A stretch of DNA of 8,072 nt from Spirochaetaceae bacterium (GTDB taxonomy: Bacteria > Spirochaetota > Spirochaetia > Treponematales > Breznakiellaceae). Position numbers and translations under genes: made by a program. The DNA is taken from contig JAISCO010000079.1 in the NCBI GenBank assembly GCA_031265535.1, positions 1-8,072 on the forward strand, in the 5' to 3' direction. Within the stretch, counting starts at the first letter, position 1, and the number at the start of each line of letters is the position of its first letter. This document shows positions 1 through 5,703 of the stretch, in pieces. The notes beneath the pieces were generated by a model. That model ran no database searches. It was not told where the DNA came from and saw only the letters and a list, made by a program, of their open reading frames with translations.

Positions 1-193
1 GCATTGCATTGGCCTTAAAACGGCTTGCGGTAATTTTATTACCATTCTGTCCGGGCACAACGCTTATGGTGTATGAGCCTGTTGTCCCGTCATCACCGGC
101 TAAATCCAGCGGCCCTTCGGCTGCCGAACATGCAACGATTACCGCCATGGCGGCTATGGCCGCTACGCTTAGTAGATACGTTTTTTTACGCAT
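1..193 (-). CDS. Lipoprotein, N-terminal part (runs off left edge)
   Basis: An ATG at 193-191 opens a frame that stays open for 64 codons to the window edge. The peptide begins MRKKTYLLSVAAIAAMAVIV followed by AC, a basic n-region, a hydrophobic core and a lipobox-like I-V-A-C with the lipidated cysteine at residue 22. This is a lipoprotein signal peptide of the relaxed spirochaetal kind. Residues after the cysteine are small and polar (SAAEGPLDLAGDDGTTG) and form a tether. They are followed by a beta-like stretch, YTISVVPGQNGNKITAS, similar in feel to repeats of secreted treponemal proteins. The start is set by GAAGGAG 7 nt upstream in the message. A consensus promoter lies about 50-75 bases upstream. 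The mature domain is out of view, so no function can be given. It is probably a surface or periplasmic-face lipoprotein. Confidence 0.8.
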   Translation of the reverse strand, partial: MRKKTYLLSVAAIAAMAVIVACSAAEGPLDLAGDDGTTGSYTISVVPGQNGNKITASRFKANAM

Positions 194-239
194 AATAGTT
201 CTCCTTCGCCTGCTCACAGGCTTAAATTATGGTATTTAT

Positions 240-268
240 ATTATACATATATTCGGGATTTATTTCAA
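240..268 (-). promoter_or_regulatory. Sigma-70 promoter of the lipoprotein gene
   Basis: Read on the minus strand, TTGAAA (268-263) and a perfect TATAAT (245-240) are separated by exactly 17 bases. The predicted start of transcription, near 233, leaves a leader of about 40 nt. That leader contains a small hairpin (GCCTG-TGAG-CAGGC, 221-208) directly before the Shine-Dalgarno sequence. Confidence 0.72.
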
Positions 269-571
269 GAGAGTCATAGACCAGAAAAAAGAAAAGAGCT
301 ATGCAAAATCCGTTGACGGGCTTCGATAATCCGTGTTAATTCGCGGAACATTTTTCTATTCAAGAGGAGTCGCTGTTTCCACCAGCCAGCGGGTTTCTCA
401 TACCTCCGCGCCGGTACCTTCCCGCCGCCGCAAATTTGTTTGCGCCGTTGGCGGCGGAGCGGCGTTCACTCCGGTAGCAGCGTTCGAATCTTTGTTAGGA
501 GAGACGCGCTGTTTCTATACATCATCAACTTTTTACTTTTTCCCTTTTACTTTTTCCTTACTATTTGGTTC
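269..571. other. Non-coding spacer with GC-rich hairpin and heptad repeat
   Basis: No gene is convincing here. An 80-codon plus-strand frame from 333 has no ribosome binding site and reads through repeats. The spacer holds a phrase near 325-347 (AATCCGTGTTAATTCGCGG) with relatives elsewhere in the window. It also holds a GC-rich foldback at 422-457: CCGCCGCCGCAAA pairs with TTTGCG plus GCGGCGG, with a 4-nt loop and a 6-nt bulge. Similar phrases, GAGTCGCTGTTTCC (368-381) and GAGACGCGCTGTTTCT (503-518), flank this GC-rich patch. A pyrimidine heptad array follows at 531-565. Confidence 0.5.
531..565. repeat. Heptad tandem repeat (TTTTACT type)
   Basis: Five consecutive 7-mers can be laid out: TTTTACT, TTTTCCC, TTTTACT, TTTTCCT, TACTATT. 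The complementary strand reads as AGTAAAA/AGGAAAA units, the same purine type as the array at 4873-4907. It ends 6 bases before the 3' end of the acyltransferase gene. Confidence 0.65.
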
Positions 572-1663
572 TTAACGTTTTAACGCTTTTTTCTCTATAA
601 AATGCCACGACATATAAGCCATACTGAAGACCGTTCCCATTGCTGTCAGAATGGCGGCGTTTTTGTTCAAACTATAAAACCCGAGCGCTATGAATACTTT
701 TAATAGCGGGGCGTGAAAAATATATATGCCGTACGAATAATCGCTGTATTTTCCTATGCTTTGCAGGCGCGGAAGATTAAAGGCAACAACCATGATTACA
801 ATACCAAGAGCGGCCGGCAGAAAGAGTTCCATTACCCCCCCCCCCCCCTCAGCATTAGGCGTTAATAAGTATTCCAGAGCGACTATAATTATTCCCGGCG
901 CAATAAAATAGTTTTGATGTTTTTTTATCCATTCAAAATTTATTAGACAAAATATGCCGGTCGCGAAATACGCGATATAATCCGATGATTCCCCTATGCC
1001 ATGCAGCAGAGGGCTGTTGGAGTTTTGAGCGATTATACGCCACAACTGGCTGTAGAAAAAGCCGAAAATATATGCCAAACCAAGAGCGATATTGATTCGT
1101 CCGCGTGTTTTAAGTTTAGCGAGCGCAAAAATTATAAGCGGTATAAGTATATAAAAAAATACTTCTATTCTGATAGTCCAAAGAGAGCCGTTTATTTCGA
1201 ATACCCGTTTTACCTCCCCTCTCCCCATTGCGTCCGCTCCAAAAACACCGGGCAGTCCGGGATGTACAAAATTCAAAAAAGACAAATTAGCGACTATATA
1301 TTTATACAACGCGGGCGACGTAAAATACTCTTGCGCCGGCAATGTAGAAAAAAGCGAGAGCCCCGCGGCGCACAGCAGTATCACAAAGCAATATGCCGGC
1401 AAAAGTCTGCGGCAGCGTTTAATAAAGTATTCTTTTATATTTTTAGATACGGCATAGCTCCTTGTTATCAAAAAGCCGCTGATAATAAAAAAACCGCACA
1501 CCGCGACATGTCCGTTAAATAATATACTTAGCGGATAAGCGAACCCCGCGTGTCCCAGGGCGACAGAAAACGCAAAAACAAGCCGCAAAAAATTAAAATT
1601 ATTATTTTTGTCTATGCATGGCAGAAGTGAATCTATTTTTGTAAACATGATCCATTTTCCCAT
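572..1663 (-). CDS. Acyltransferase-3 family membrane protein with in-frame poly-G tract
   Basis: A 363-residue polytopic protein of the acyltransferase-3 (OafA/OpgC/NodX-like) family, whose members move acyl groups such as acetyl or succinyl onto envelope glycans. The family signature is visible: FLRLVFAFSVALGH with R27 and H38, FFIISGFLITRSY at 59-70, FIKRCRRLLPAY at 80-91, the NGSLWTIRIEVFFYILIP motif near 158-175, and YSYGIYIFHAPL at 309-320. Length and roughly ten hydrophobic segments fit the family. Residues 273-276 are Gly encoded by a run of 14 G. Changing the run by one removes the last third of the membrane domain, so the gene is probably phase-variable and ON here. The start is uncertain: no Shine-Dalgarno sequence precedes ATG 1663, and Met6 (ATG at 1648) is an alternative. 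It is the third gene of the envelope cluster, 249 bases after the transferase. The acyl donor and acceptor cannot be told. Confidence 0.88.
   Translation of the reverse strand: MGKWIMFTKIDSLLPCIDKNNNFNFLRLVFAFSVALGHAGFAYPLSILFNGHVAVCGFFIISGFLITRSYAVSKNIKEYFIKRCRRLLPAYCFVILLCAAGLSLFSTLPAQEYFTSPALYKYIVANLSFLNFVHPGLPGVFGADAMGRGEVKRVFEINGSLWTIRIEVFFYILIPLIIFALAKLKTRGRINIALGLAYIFGFFYSQLWRIIAQNSNSPLLHGIGESSDYIAYFATGIFCLINFEWIKKHQNYFIAPGIIIVALEYLLTPNAEGGGGVMELFLPAALGIVIMVVAFNLPRLQSIGKYSDYSYGIYIFHAPLLKVFIALGFYSLNKNAAILTAMGTVFSMAYMSWHFIEKKALKR
835..848 (-). repeat. Poly-G(14) tract in acyltransferase coding sequence
   Basis: An uninterrupted run of 14 C on the plus strand, hence 14 G in the message, encodes Gly273-276 and parts of both neighbouring codons. 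The frame is open at 14. With 13 G the codon after the tract becomes TAA at once. With 15 G the frame reads about 20 foreign codons to a TAA (around 782-780). Such a run is highly prone to slippage. Confidence 0.93.
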
Positions 1664-1718
1664 TAAAAGTAAATCATGTCTATACCTGAAGCAGCAGTTT
1701 TACTTTTAACACTAAAAA

Positions 1719-1744
1719 TTGTTCCAAAACCTCAGTTTTGAAAC
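1719..1744. repeat. TTGTTCCAAAAC-type inverted repeat, copy 1
   Basis: GTTCCAAAAC (1721-1730) pairs with GTTTTGAAAC (1735-1744) across a 4-base loop, with one mismatch. The first 21 bases match the minus strand of 3851-3831 at 18 positions. The same arm occurs perfectly at 6991-7000. It is one member of a dispersed family in this window. Confidence 0.65.
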
Positions 1745-1786
1745 AGCAGTGCCGCAATCTAAACTTAACCCCCAAAAATTTGATGA

Positions 1787-1820
1787 GCAACCACAGGGCA
1801 CGCGCTTGCCCTGTGGTTGC
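1787..1820. repeat. Perfect 14-bp hairpin (GCAACCACAGGGCA)
   Basis: GCAACCACAGGGCA at 1787-1800 is the exact reverse complement of 1807-1820, with a 6-base loop (CGCGCT). In the minus-strand message the stem is followed by TCATCAAATTTTTGGGGG, which has a short U run about 8 bases away. It could attenuate or terminate transcription between the two genes, protect an mRNA end, or be the core of a repeat element. The data do not decide. Confidence 0.75.
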
Positions 1821-1912
1821 GGTCTTAGGTTCGGTATCTTAAGTGTTGCATTGATTTGAGTGGGGGCTCGTTCTGTTAAGTTGCTTTTAAAAGAAGCCAT
1901 AAATTACCGCAT

Positions 1913-3784
1913 TTATCTTCTCGCGCCCCACAACGTGTTATAGAGCGCTGATTTATGCCATAATTGTTCGTTAATGGCGACAACGCCGTATTTTTCAATC
2001 ATCCCCCCCCCCCCCCGTTCATGCAAAGAACGCCCCAGTCCCAAACCCTCTCCGGTATACACACCGCCTATAGATTCGATTAAAACCGGGAACAAATCAA
2101 AATGGGAAAAAATCCGCCCCTTCGCCGAATTAGGATTCAGGGGCGAGTTGATAAAAATATTAAGCGGGTACCTGTTGTATGCGCTGCCGCCATTTTTAGA
2201 AAAATAATCCTTTTCATGCTTTGACGCCGACGCTTTTATCTTAAATTTTTCAGGAAAAATCGATGAATCCTGATAAAGATGATCGCCAAGAATCACAACG
2301 GTCGTATTTTCATAAAAATCCTGTTTCTGAATCCACTCGACAAAGCCGGATAACTGTTTACTCGCATCCCGCAATACATTCTTATATTGGGAATCGAAAA
2401 CCACTTCTGCCTCTTCGTCAAGGTATCCGCCGAGCGGGTGGGTATCCACCGTTAAAAGAGTTATAAAAAACGGTTCTTCTTGCGCTATATCTAAAATCAT
2501 ATTTTTTGCAAAACGATATAATTTTCTGTCCTCAATTCCCCACCATACGCGGTAATCCTCTGGAATAAAATTATTATCACGAAAATAGTTATAATCAAAA
2601 ATTATGGTATCCTTATGAGTTTTGAAATACTTGTCTCTCCCGCCAAAGGCTATATCCGAACCAAGAAAAAAATAACTGCTATACCCCGCGTCATGCAGAA
2701 TATCACCTATACTGTAAGCTCCCGGTAAGAATGCGTCTCCCAACTGCCCGTAATTACCCCCATCCGATCGGTTAATAAATGGTACCGCTAACGGAACGCC
2801 GGAATAATATGCGGCTATTCCCGCGATAGTCCATTCGGTTCCATAAAGTTGAACGGCTCCGCCGATTCCGTTATTACCGCTGAAATTAATATGTTTCTTT
2901 GCCAATTCAGTAATCTCCGGAATTAAGTCTTCCGCAAACGCGCCGCCGTTTTCCACTGTCAAAAAACCGGTTTCAAGAGATTCAATAATAATGACGATTA
3001 GATTGCGTTTTTTTTCAGGAAAAGTTATCGCTGCGTCATTCGGGAAAATGTAATGTTCTTCATAAAATGTTGACGGTTCTTTTAAGGTTCCCGTCAAGTA
3101 TTGAGGCAGGCCGGTGACCGCCACCGTATACATAATTCCTGTCGCCAGAAGAATTACGACAATGTATTTTAAGGGTTTTTTGAGTTTTGAAAATGGAATG
3201 AAAACAGCGTATCCGTTAACGTATATTTTTGCCGATAAAACATATAAAAAGAATATAAGTATAAACAGAGCGTTAATAAATGGCCTTATGAAAAAATATT
3301 TTACCATGCTGAAATTCGCTCCGGTTTTTGGCAGCGCAAGATGAAATATAAGCTGTTCAATTGGGACTACATCATGCACTTGAGTAAATTCCAATGACAC
3401 ACAGATAAGCAGTAAAAATATCCACAGTGTGATAATGACATATTTAGGTATCCTGTTAAATTCGCAGATAAGCGTTATATTCTTTTTTCTGACTCGCGCA
3501 TAAATAAATAATGCGGCGGAACTTATAAGACAAGATACAACTACAAATTTTATATTAAATATCCACAAAATTTCTAGCGCGCTTACAGGTAATTTAAATT
3601 TATACAATGAAAAGATAAACAAATAGAGCAGTGAAAAAAAGACTGCTATTTCTATGTATTGTATGATATGAGCGGTCATTCGCTTTTTTTGACGGAAAGT
3701 AAGCGCATAATAGAAAGAATAAGGTATCGCCGCTAAGGCAAAAGTAATAATCAAAGTCCAAAGCGTATGCATACTTATTAACAA
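1913..3784 (-). CDS. OpgB/MdoB-like phosphoglycerol transferase (LtaS/sulfatase superfamily) with in-frame poly-G tract
   Basis: A 623-residue membrane enzyme. Residues 1-230 carry five or so hydrophobic helices, and 255-590 form an extracytoplasmic alkaline-phosphatase/sulfatase-fold domain. Motifs follow OpgB: NLIVIIIESL (metal ligand E268), YGTEWTIAGIAAYYSGVPL with the likely nucleophile Thr at 316 or 319, FGGRDKYFKTH (380-390), PFFITLLTVDTHP (438-450), FVEWIQ (481-486) and ILGDHLY (D501, H502). The family transfers glycerol phosphate from phosphatidylglycerol to glycans outside the membrane (OpgB on periplasmic glucans, LtaS on teichoic acid). Resemblance is closer to OpgB than LtaS; the acceptor here is unknown. 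The start is TTG, fixed by AGGAGG 8 nt upstream; ATG at codon 5 would sit 20 nt away. Codons 590-594 run through 14 G, so the last 29 residues depend on tract length. It follows the GDPD gene by 69 bases. Confidence 0.88.
   Translation of the reverse strand: MLISMHTLWTLIITFALAAIPYSFYYALTFRQKKRMTAHIIQYIEIAVFFSLLYLFIFSLYKFKLPVSALEILWIFNIKFVVVSCLISSAALFIYARVRKKNITLICEFNRIPKYVIITLWIFLLLICVSLEFTQVHDVVPIEQLIFHLALPKTGANFSMVKYFFIRPFINALFILIFFLYVLSAKIYVNGYAVFIPFSKLKKPLKYIVVILLATGIMYTVAVTGLPQYLTGTLKEPSTFYEEHYIFPNDAAITFPEKKRNLIVIIIESLETGFLTVENGGAFAEDLIPEITELAKKHINFSGNNGIGGAVQLYGTEWTIAGIAAYYSGVPLAVPFINRSDGGNYGQLGDAFLPGAYSIGDILHDAGYSSYFFLGSDIAFGGRDKYFKTHKDTIIFDYNYFRDNNFIPEDYRVWWGIEDRKLYRFAKNMILDIAQEEPFFITLLTVDTHPLGGYLDEEAEVVFDSQYKNVLRDASKQLSGFVEWIQKQDFYENTTVVILGDHLYQDSSIFPEKFKIKASASKHEKDYFSKNGGSAYNRYPLNIFINSPLNPNSAKGRIFSHFDLFPVLIESIGGVYTGEGLGLGRSLHERGGGGMIEKYGVVAINEQLWHKSALYNTLWGARR
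2003..2016 (-). repeat. Poly-G(14) tract near 3' end of transferase gene
   Basis: A run of 14 C on the plus strand encodes Arg590-Gly594. The frame is open at 14. With 13 G the message reads GGA TGA, stopping directly. With 15 G it reads GAT GAT TGA, stopping after two codons. Either shift removes 29 residues but leaves all recognised catalytic motifs, so the effect may be a change of tail rather than full loss. Confidence 0.92.
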
Positions 3785-3853
3785 GGGGGCTGCCTCCTGT
3801 GGAATTTGGCCAAGCCATGCTTGGCTTGCGGAAACTGAAGTTTTCGAACAACT
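3785..3853 (-). repeat. GDPD-transferase spacer: repeat copy 2 and hairpin
   Basis: The minus strand of 3851-3831 reads TTGTTCGAAAAC then TTCAGTTTC, a second member of the TTGTTCCAAAAC family (18 of 21 bases equal to 1719-1739), starting 2 nt after the GDPD stop. It is followed by a small foldback (plus strand AAGCCA-TGCT-TGGCTT) and then the ribosome binding site of the transferase. Confidence 0.55.
3793..3798 (-). promoter_or_regulatory. Ribosome binding site AGGAGG deciding the TTG start
   Basis: A full AGGAGG (minus strand) ends 8 nt before TTG at 3784-3782, ideal spacing. The first ATG downstream, at 3772, would be 20 nt away. The non-ATG start is therefore preferred. Confidence 0.75.
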
Positions 3854-4738
3854 CTAATATAAATAATCGGTATATAAACCGGAAACGCCGCTTTTCATTA
3901 TTTGATATGCCTCTTCAAACGCATTTACCGTATGAACATATACACGTTTATCGAGTTTTGTTAATTCATTGACAAAGTTTTCTGTCGCTCTGTAAGGCCA
4001 CATTGTTACAGCATAAATACTGTTATGATTTTTGACGAATTCCACTACTTCTTCATCTGATTGCAGACTTTGATATAAGGTATATATTACATTTTTAAAT
4101 GGATAAATATCATATATTATTTTAAGCATTTGAGGATAATATATTTGCGGAATAAATCTATCTAATATTTCGATATTTGTTTGCCCGGCTGCTTTATATA
4201 TCGCCATAAATTGATTTGTGACTATATTTTTTTGTGTTTCCTTTGTATCGGTTACAATAAATATATCCCTGTATTTTTCCATAAGTGTTATAATATCATC
4301 TATATCAAGCGTTGTATATTTTCCATATATTTTTTCTGATTTCCATTTTTCATTTATGGGAGCGCCTATCCATACCGCTTGAGTCATTTCTTTCCCGAGC
4401 TTCCAATCGTGCACTGCCGCAAGTTTACCGTCTTTCGTTAATAAAAAATCAATTTCAAAAACCCTATGCCCTCTCTGGTAATTTTGTTCAATAGCTTCCA
4501 AAGAATTTGTGTAGGGTATAATTTCACCGCCAGTTCCATACAAAGCGCCGCCGGCATGAGCTACTAATAAAGTATCAATTCCCTCCCCAGTTATTTCATT
4601 TTCCAAATGGAAATCATAGTAATTGAGCGTTATTCCTTTTATTGTTTTATATCCGGCATAAAATACTGCCGGTAAGCTAAATATCATATAGACAGCCGCA
4701 ATCAATTTCAAAAGCCGTCTTTTACCCGCAAGCGCCAT
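3854..4738 (-). CDS. Membrane-anchored glycerophosphodiester phosphodiesterase (GDPD) family protein
   Basis: A 294-residue protein with a basic N-terminus and one hydrophobic segment at about 10-31, so it is anchored with its domain outside the cytoplasm or is secreted. The domain has the GDPD order of motifs: LLVAHAGG (H61), YTNSLEAIEQ (78-84), GHRVFEIDFLLTKDGKLAAVHDW with E95, D97 and H110, IVTDTKE (161-167), and a C-terminal VYVHTVN...GVSGLYTDYLY barrel end. These match the acid and histidine residues of glycerophosphodiesterases, which hydrolyse glycerophosphodiesters to glycerol 3-phosphate and an alcohol. The usual HRG is HAG here, so the true substrate may differ. ATG 4738 follows GAGGTGGGG. 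A promoter is directly upstream. Its place before a phosphoglycerol transferase suggests work on the same kind of polymer or lipid. The gene is very AT-rich (for example 9 G+C in 4081-4140). Confidence 0.82.
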   Translation of the reverse strand: MALAGKRRLLKLIAAVYMIFSLPAVFYAGYKTIKGITLNYYDFHLENEITGEGIDTLLVAHAGGALYGTGGEIIPYTNSLEAIEQNYQRGHRVFEIDFLLTKDGKLAAVHDWKLGKEMTQAVWIGAPINEKWKSEKIYGKYTTLDIDDIITLMEKYRDIFIVTDTKETQKNIVTNQFMAIYKAAGQTNIEILDRFIPQIYYPQMLKIIYDIYPFKNVIYTLYQSLQSDEEVVEFVKNHNSIYAVTMWPYRATENFVNELTKLDKRVYVHTVNAFEEAYQIMKSGVSGLYTDYLY

Positions 4739-4768
4739 TCCCCACCTCTACTGTTTGTTTTGTAGGAT

Positions 4769-4798
4769 AGTATACTCACCACTAGTAGTCCGTGTCAA
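4769..4798 (-). promoter_or_regulatory. Sigma-70 type promoter of the envelope cluster
   Basis: On the minus strand a perfect TTGACA (4798-4793) and TATACT (4774-4769, 5 of 6) are separated by 18 bases. The predicted start leaves a leader of roughly 25 nt before the GDPD ATG. The spacer contains the dyad ACTAGT (4781-4786). The outer edge of the -35 box overlaps an 18-base repeat (4797-4814) that recurs at 4900-4917, a possible operator. Confidence 0.72.
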
Positions 4799-4917
4799 GC
4801 AGAAAATTTCTAATCATCAGCAATTCCGATTTCAAAACGAAAATCAGCGCAACACGGATGGCACCCGCAAATAGGTAAAAAGGAAAAGGTAAAAGGTAAA
4901 AGCAGAAAATTTCTAAT
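4797..4917. repeat. 18-base direct repeat pair at the promoter
   Basis: AAGCAGAAAATTTCTAAT occurs at 4797-4814 and again at 4900-4917, identical over 18 bases and 103 bases apart. The core AGAAAATTTCT is itself nearly symmetric. The first copy begins inside the -35 region of the envelope promoter. The second adjoins a heptad array, so it could also be just part of that repeat. Confidence 0.6.
4873..4907. repeat. Heptad tandem repeat (AGGTAAA type)
   Basis: Five 7-mers in register: AGGTAAA, AAGGAAA, AGGTAAA, AGGTAAA, AGCAGAA. The purine-rich unit is the complement type of the array at 531-565. Confidence 0.65.
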
Positions 4918-5050
4918 TTGTGGCTAACGGGAATTCCCGCGAACGCATTTTCCGTTAAAGTTTTAGGGAATTATTGCAAAACGGTGATTCTTTCTTGAAT
5001 ACACGGCGCGGCCGCATACGGCGGCTGCCACAATCCCGCGTAAGGGAATA
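4918..5050. other. Non-coding spacer between pncA and the envelope cluster
   Basis: No gene is seen. It contains a perfect 12-base dyad CGGGAATTCCCG (4928-4939) and a GC-rich stretch around 5005-5035. Together with 4739-4917 it makes about 360 non-coding bases between the two minus-strand operons. Confidence 0.5.
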
Positions 5051-5091
5051 GTATTGACAGCGCCGCTCAAACTGCGCGGCGCTGCCAATAC
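5051..5091 (-). terminator. Hairpin terminator after pncA
   Basis: Bases 5051-5066 pair with 5076-5091 over 16 positions with a 9-base loop, starting 4 nt after the pncA stop codon. The single imperfect pair is A-C in a plus-strand transcript but a G-U wobble in the minus-strand transcript. The stem is therefore continuous only in the sense that follows pncA. There is no long U tract (AATAC then TATTCCC), so termination may be helped by other factors, or the stem may protect the mRNA end. Confidence 0.7.
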
Positions 5092-5095
5092 GCGG

Positions 5096-5695
5096 TTATA
5101 CTATCAGTACGCCGGCGTTTTTCATCGCGGTTAAGGCTTTTTCAACAGAACCTTCGGGGAAGTTTACGCCGCGTACGGCGTCACGCAGAAGATAAACGGT
5201 TAAGCCAAGTTTTACGGCGTCCATCGCGGAAAAAAACACACAGTAATCTGTCGCGAGTCCGCCCAAATAAACGGTTTCAACGCCAAGACCTTTAAGGAAT
5301 CCCCCCAAACCTGTCGCCGTTTTCCTGTCATTTTCAAAGAACGCGGAGTAGGAATCAACAAACGGACGAAAGCCTTTGCGCACGATAAGTGTAATAGGTT
5401 TTATATCCAAATCTTTGTGAAATTCCGCCCCTTCCGTACCCTGTACGCAGTGGTCGGGCCAAAGAACTTCGCCTTCCGCCGGTGTTCTGCCGCCGGAAAG
5501 GAAGGAACAATGCCCCGCGGGATGCCAGTCTTGAGTCGCTATCACAGGCGCGCAAGCCGCGTTGAAGCCGCGGGCTATCTCATTTAGCGGCTTTACAACA
5601 TCGCTGCCGTCTGTTACCGCGAGAGCGCCGCCGGGGCAAAAATCATTCTGCACGTCAATTTCAAGCAGCGCCGATTTTTTAAAATCGATATTCAT
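5096..5695 (-). CDS. pncA: Nicotinamidase/pyrazinamidase
   Basis: A 199-residue cytoplasmic isochorismatase-fold hydrolase that deamidates nicotinamide to nicotinate and ammonia, feeding NAD salvage. All family landmarks are present: LEIDVQNDFCPGGAL with catalytic D14, TQDWHPAGHCSF with metal ligands D56 and H58, WPDHCVQGTEGAEF with metal ligand H82, RKGFRPFVDSYSAFFEN with catalytic K107, and GGLATDYCV with nucleophile C152. Length is normal and no truncation is seen. ATG 5695 is preceded by AGGAGG. The gene starts 8 nt after the stop of the AmiS/UreI-like channel gene and its ribosome binding site overlaps that stop, so the two are co-transcribed. A long hairpin follows. Composition is near half G+C (31 of 60 at 5161-5220), unlike the AT-rich GDPD gene. 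Confidence 0.95.
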   Translation of the reverse strand: MNIDFKKSALLEIDVQNDFCPGGALAVTDGSDVVKPLNEIARGFNAACAPVIATQDWHPAGHCSFLSGGRTPAEGEVLWPDHCVQGTEGAEFHKDLDIKPITLIVRKGFRPFVDSYSAFFENDRKTATGLGGFLKGLGVETVYLGGLATDYCVFFSAMDAVKLGLTVYLLRDAVRGVNFPEGSVEKALTAMKNAGVLIV

Positions 5696-5703
5696 TTACC
5701 CTC

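Larger units (their letters stand above)
1664..1912 (-). other. Structured, repeat-bearing spacer between transferase and acyltransferase
   Basis: These 249 bases hold several foldbacks. An 11-bp perfect inverted repeat (1663-1673 with 1699-1709) takes in the first base of the acyltransferase ATG. A TTGTTCCAAAAC-CTCA-GTTTTGAAAC element lies at 1719-1744. A perfect 14-bp hairpin lies at 1787-1820. A wider pair, AACTTAAC (1762-1769) with GTTAAGTT (1875-1882), encloses the big hairpin. A 62-codon minus-strand frame (1900-1712) crosses these repeats but has no ribosome binding site, so I do not call it a gene. Whether transcription passes from the transferase into the acyltransferase through this spacer is open. 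No clear promoter was found in it. Confidence 0.55.

Noticed and set aside
9..329. 106-codon plus-strand frame at the left edge
   Set aside because: The opposite strand gives a lipoprotein signal peptide with a consensus promoter and ribosome binding site, which this frame would overlap.
333..575. 80-codon plus-strand frame in the left spacer
   Set aside because: No ribosome binding site, no recognisable motif, and it runs through the GC-rich foldback and the heptad array.
1001..1522. 173-codon plus-strand frame opposite the acyltransferase
   Set aside because: It lies wholly inside the acyltransferase gene on the other strand, has no ribosome binding site or family motifs, and the minus-strand protein has clear signatures.
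3600..3851. 83-codon minus-strand frame over the transferase start
   Set aside because: It overlaps the transferase N-terminus out of frame and begins in repeat sequence. The AGGAGG-TTG start explains the region.
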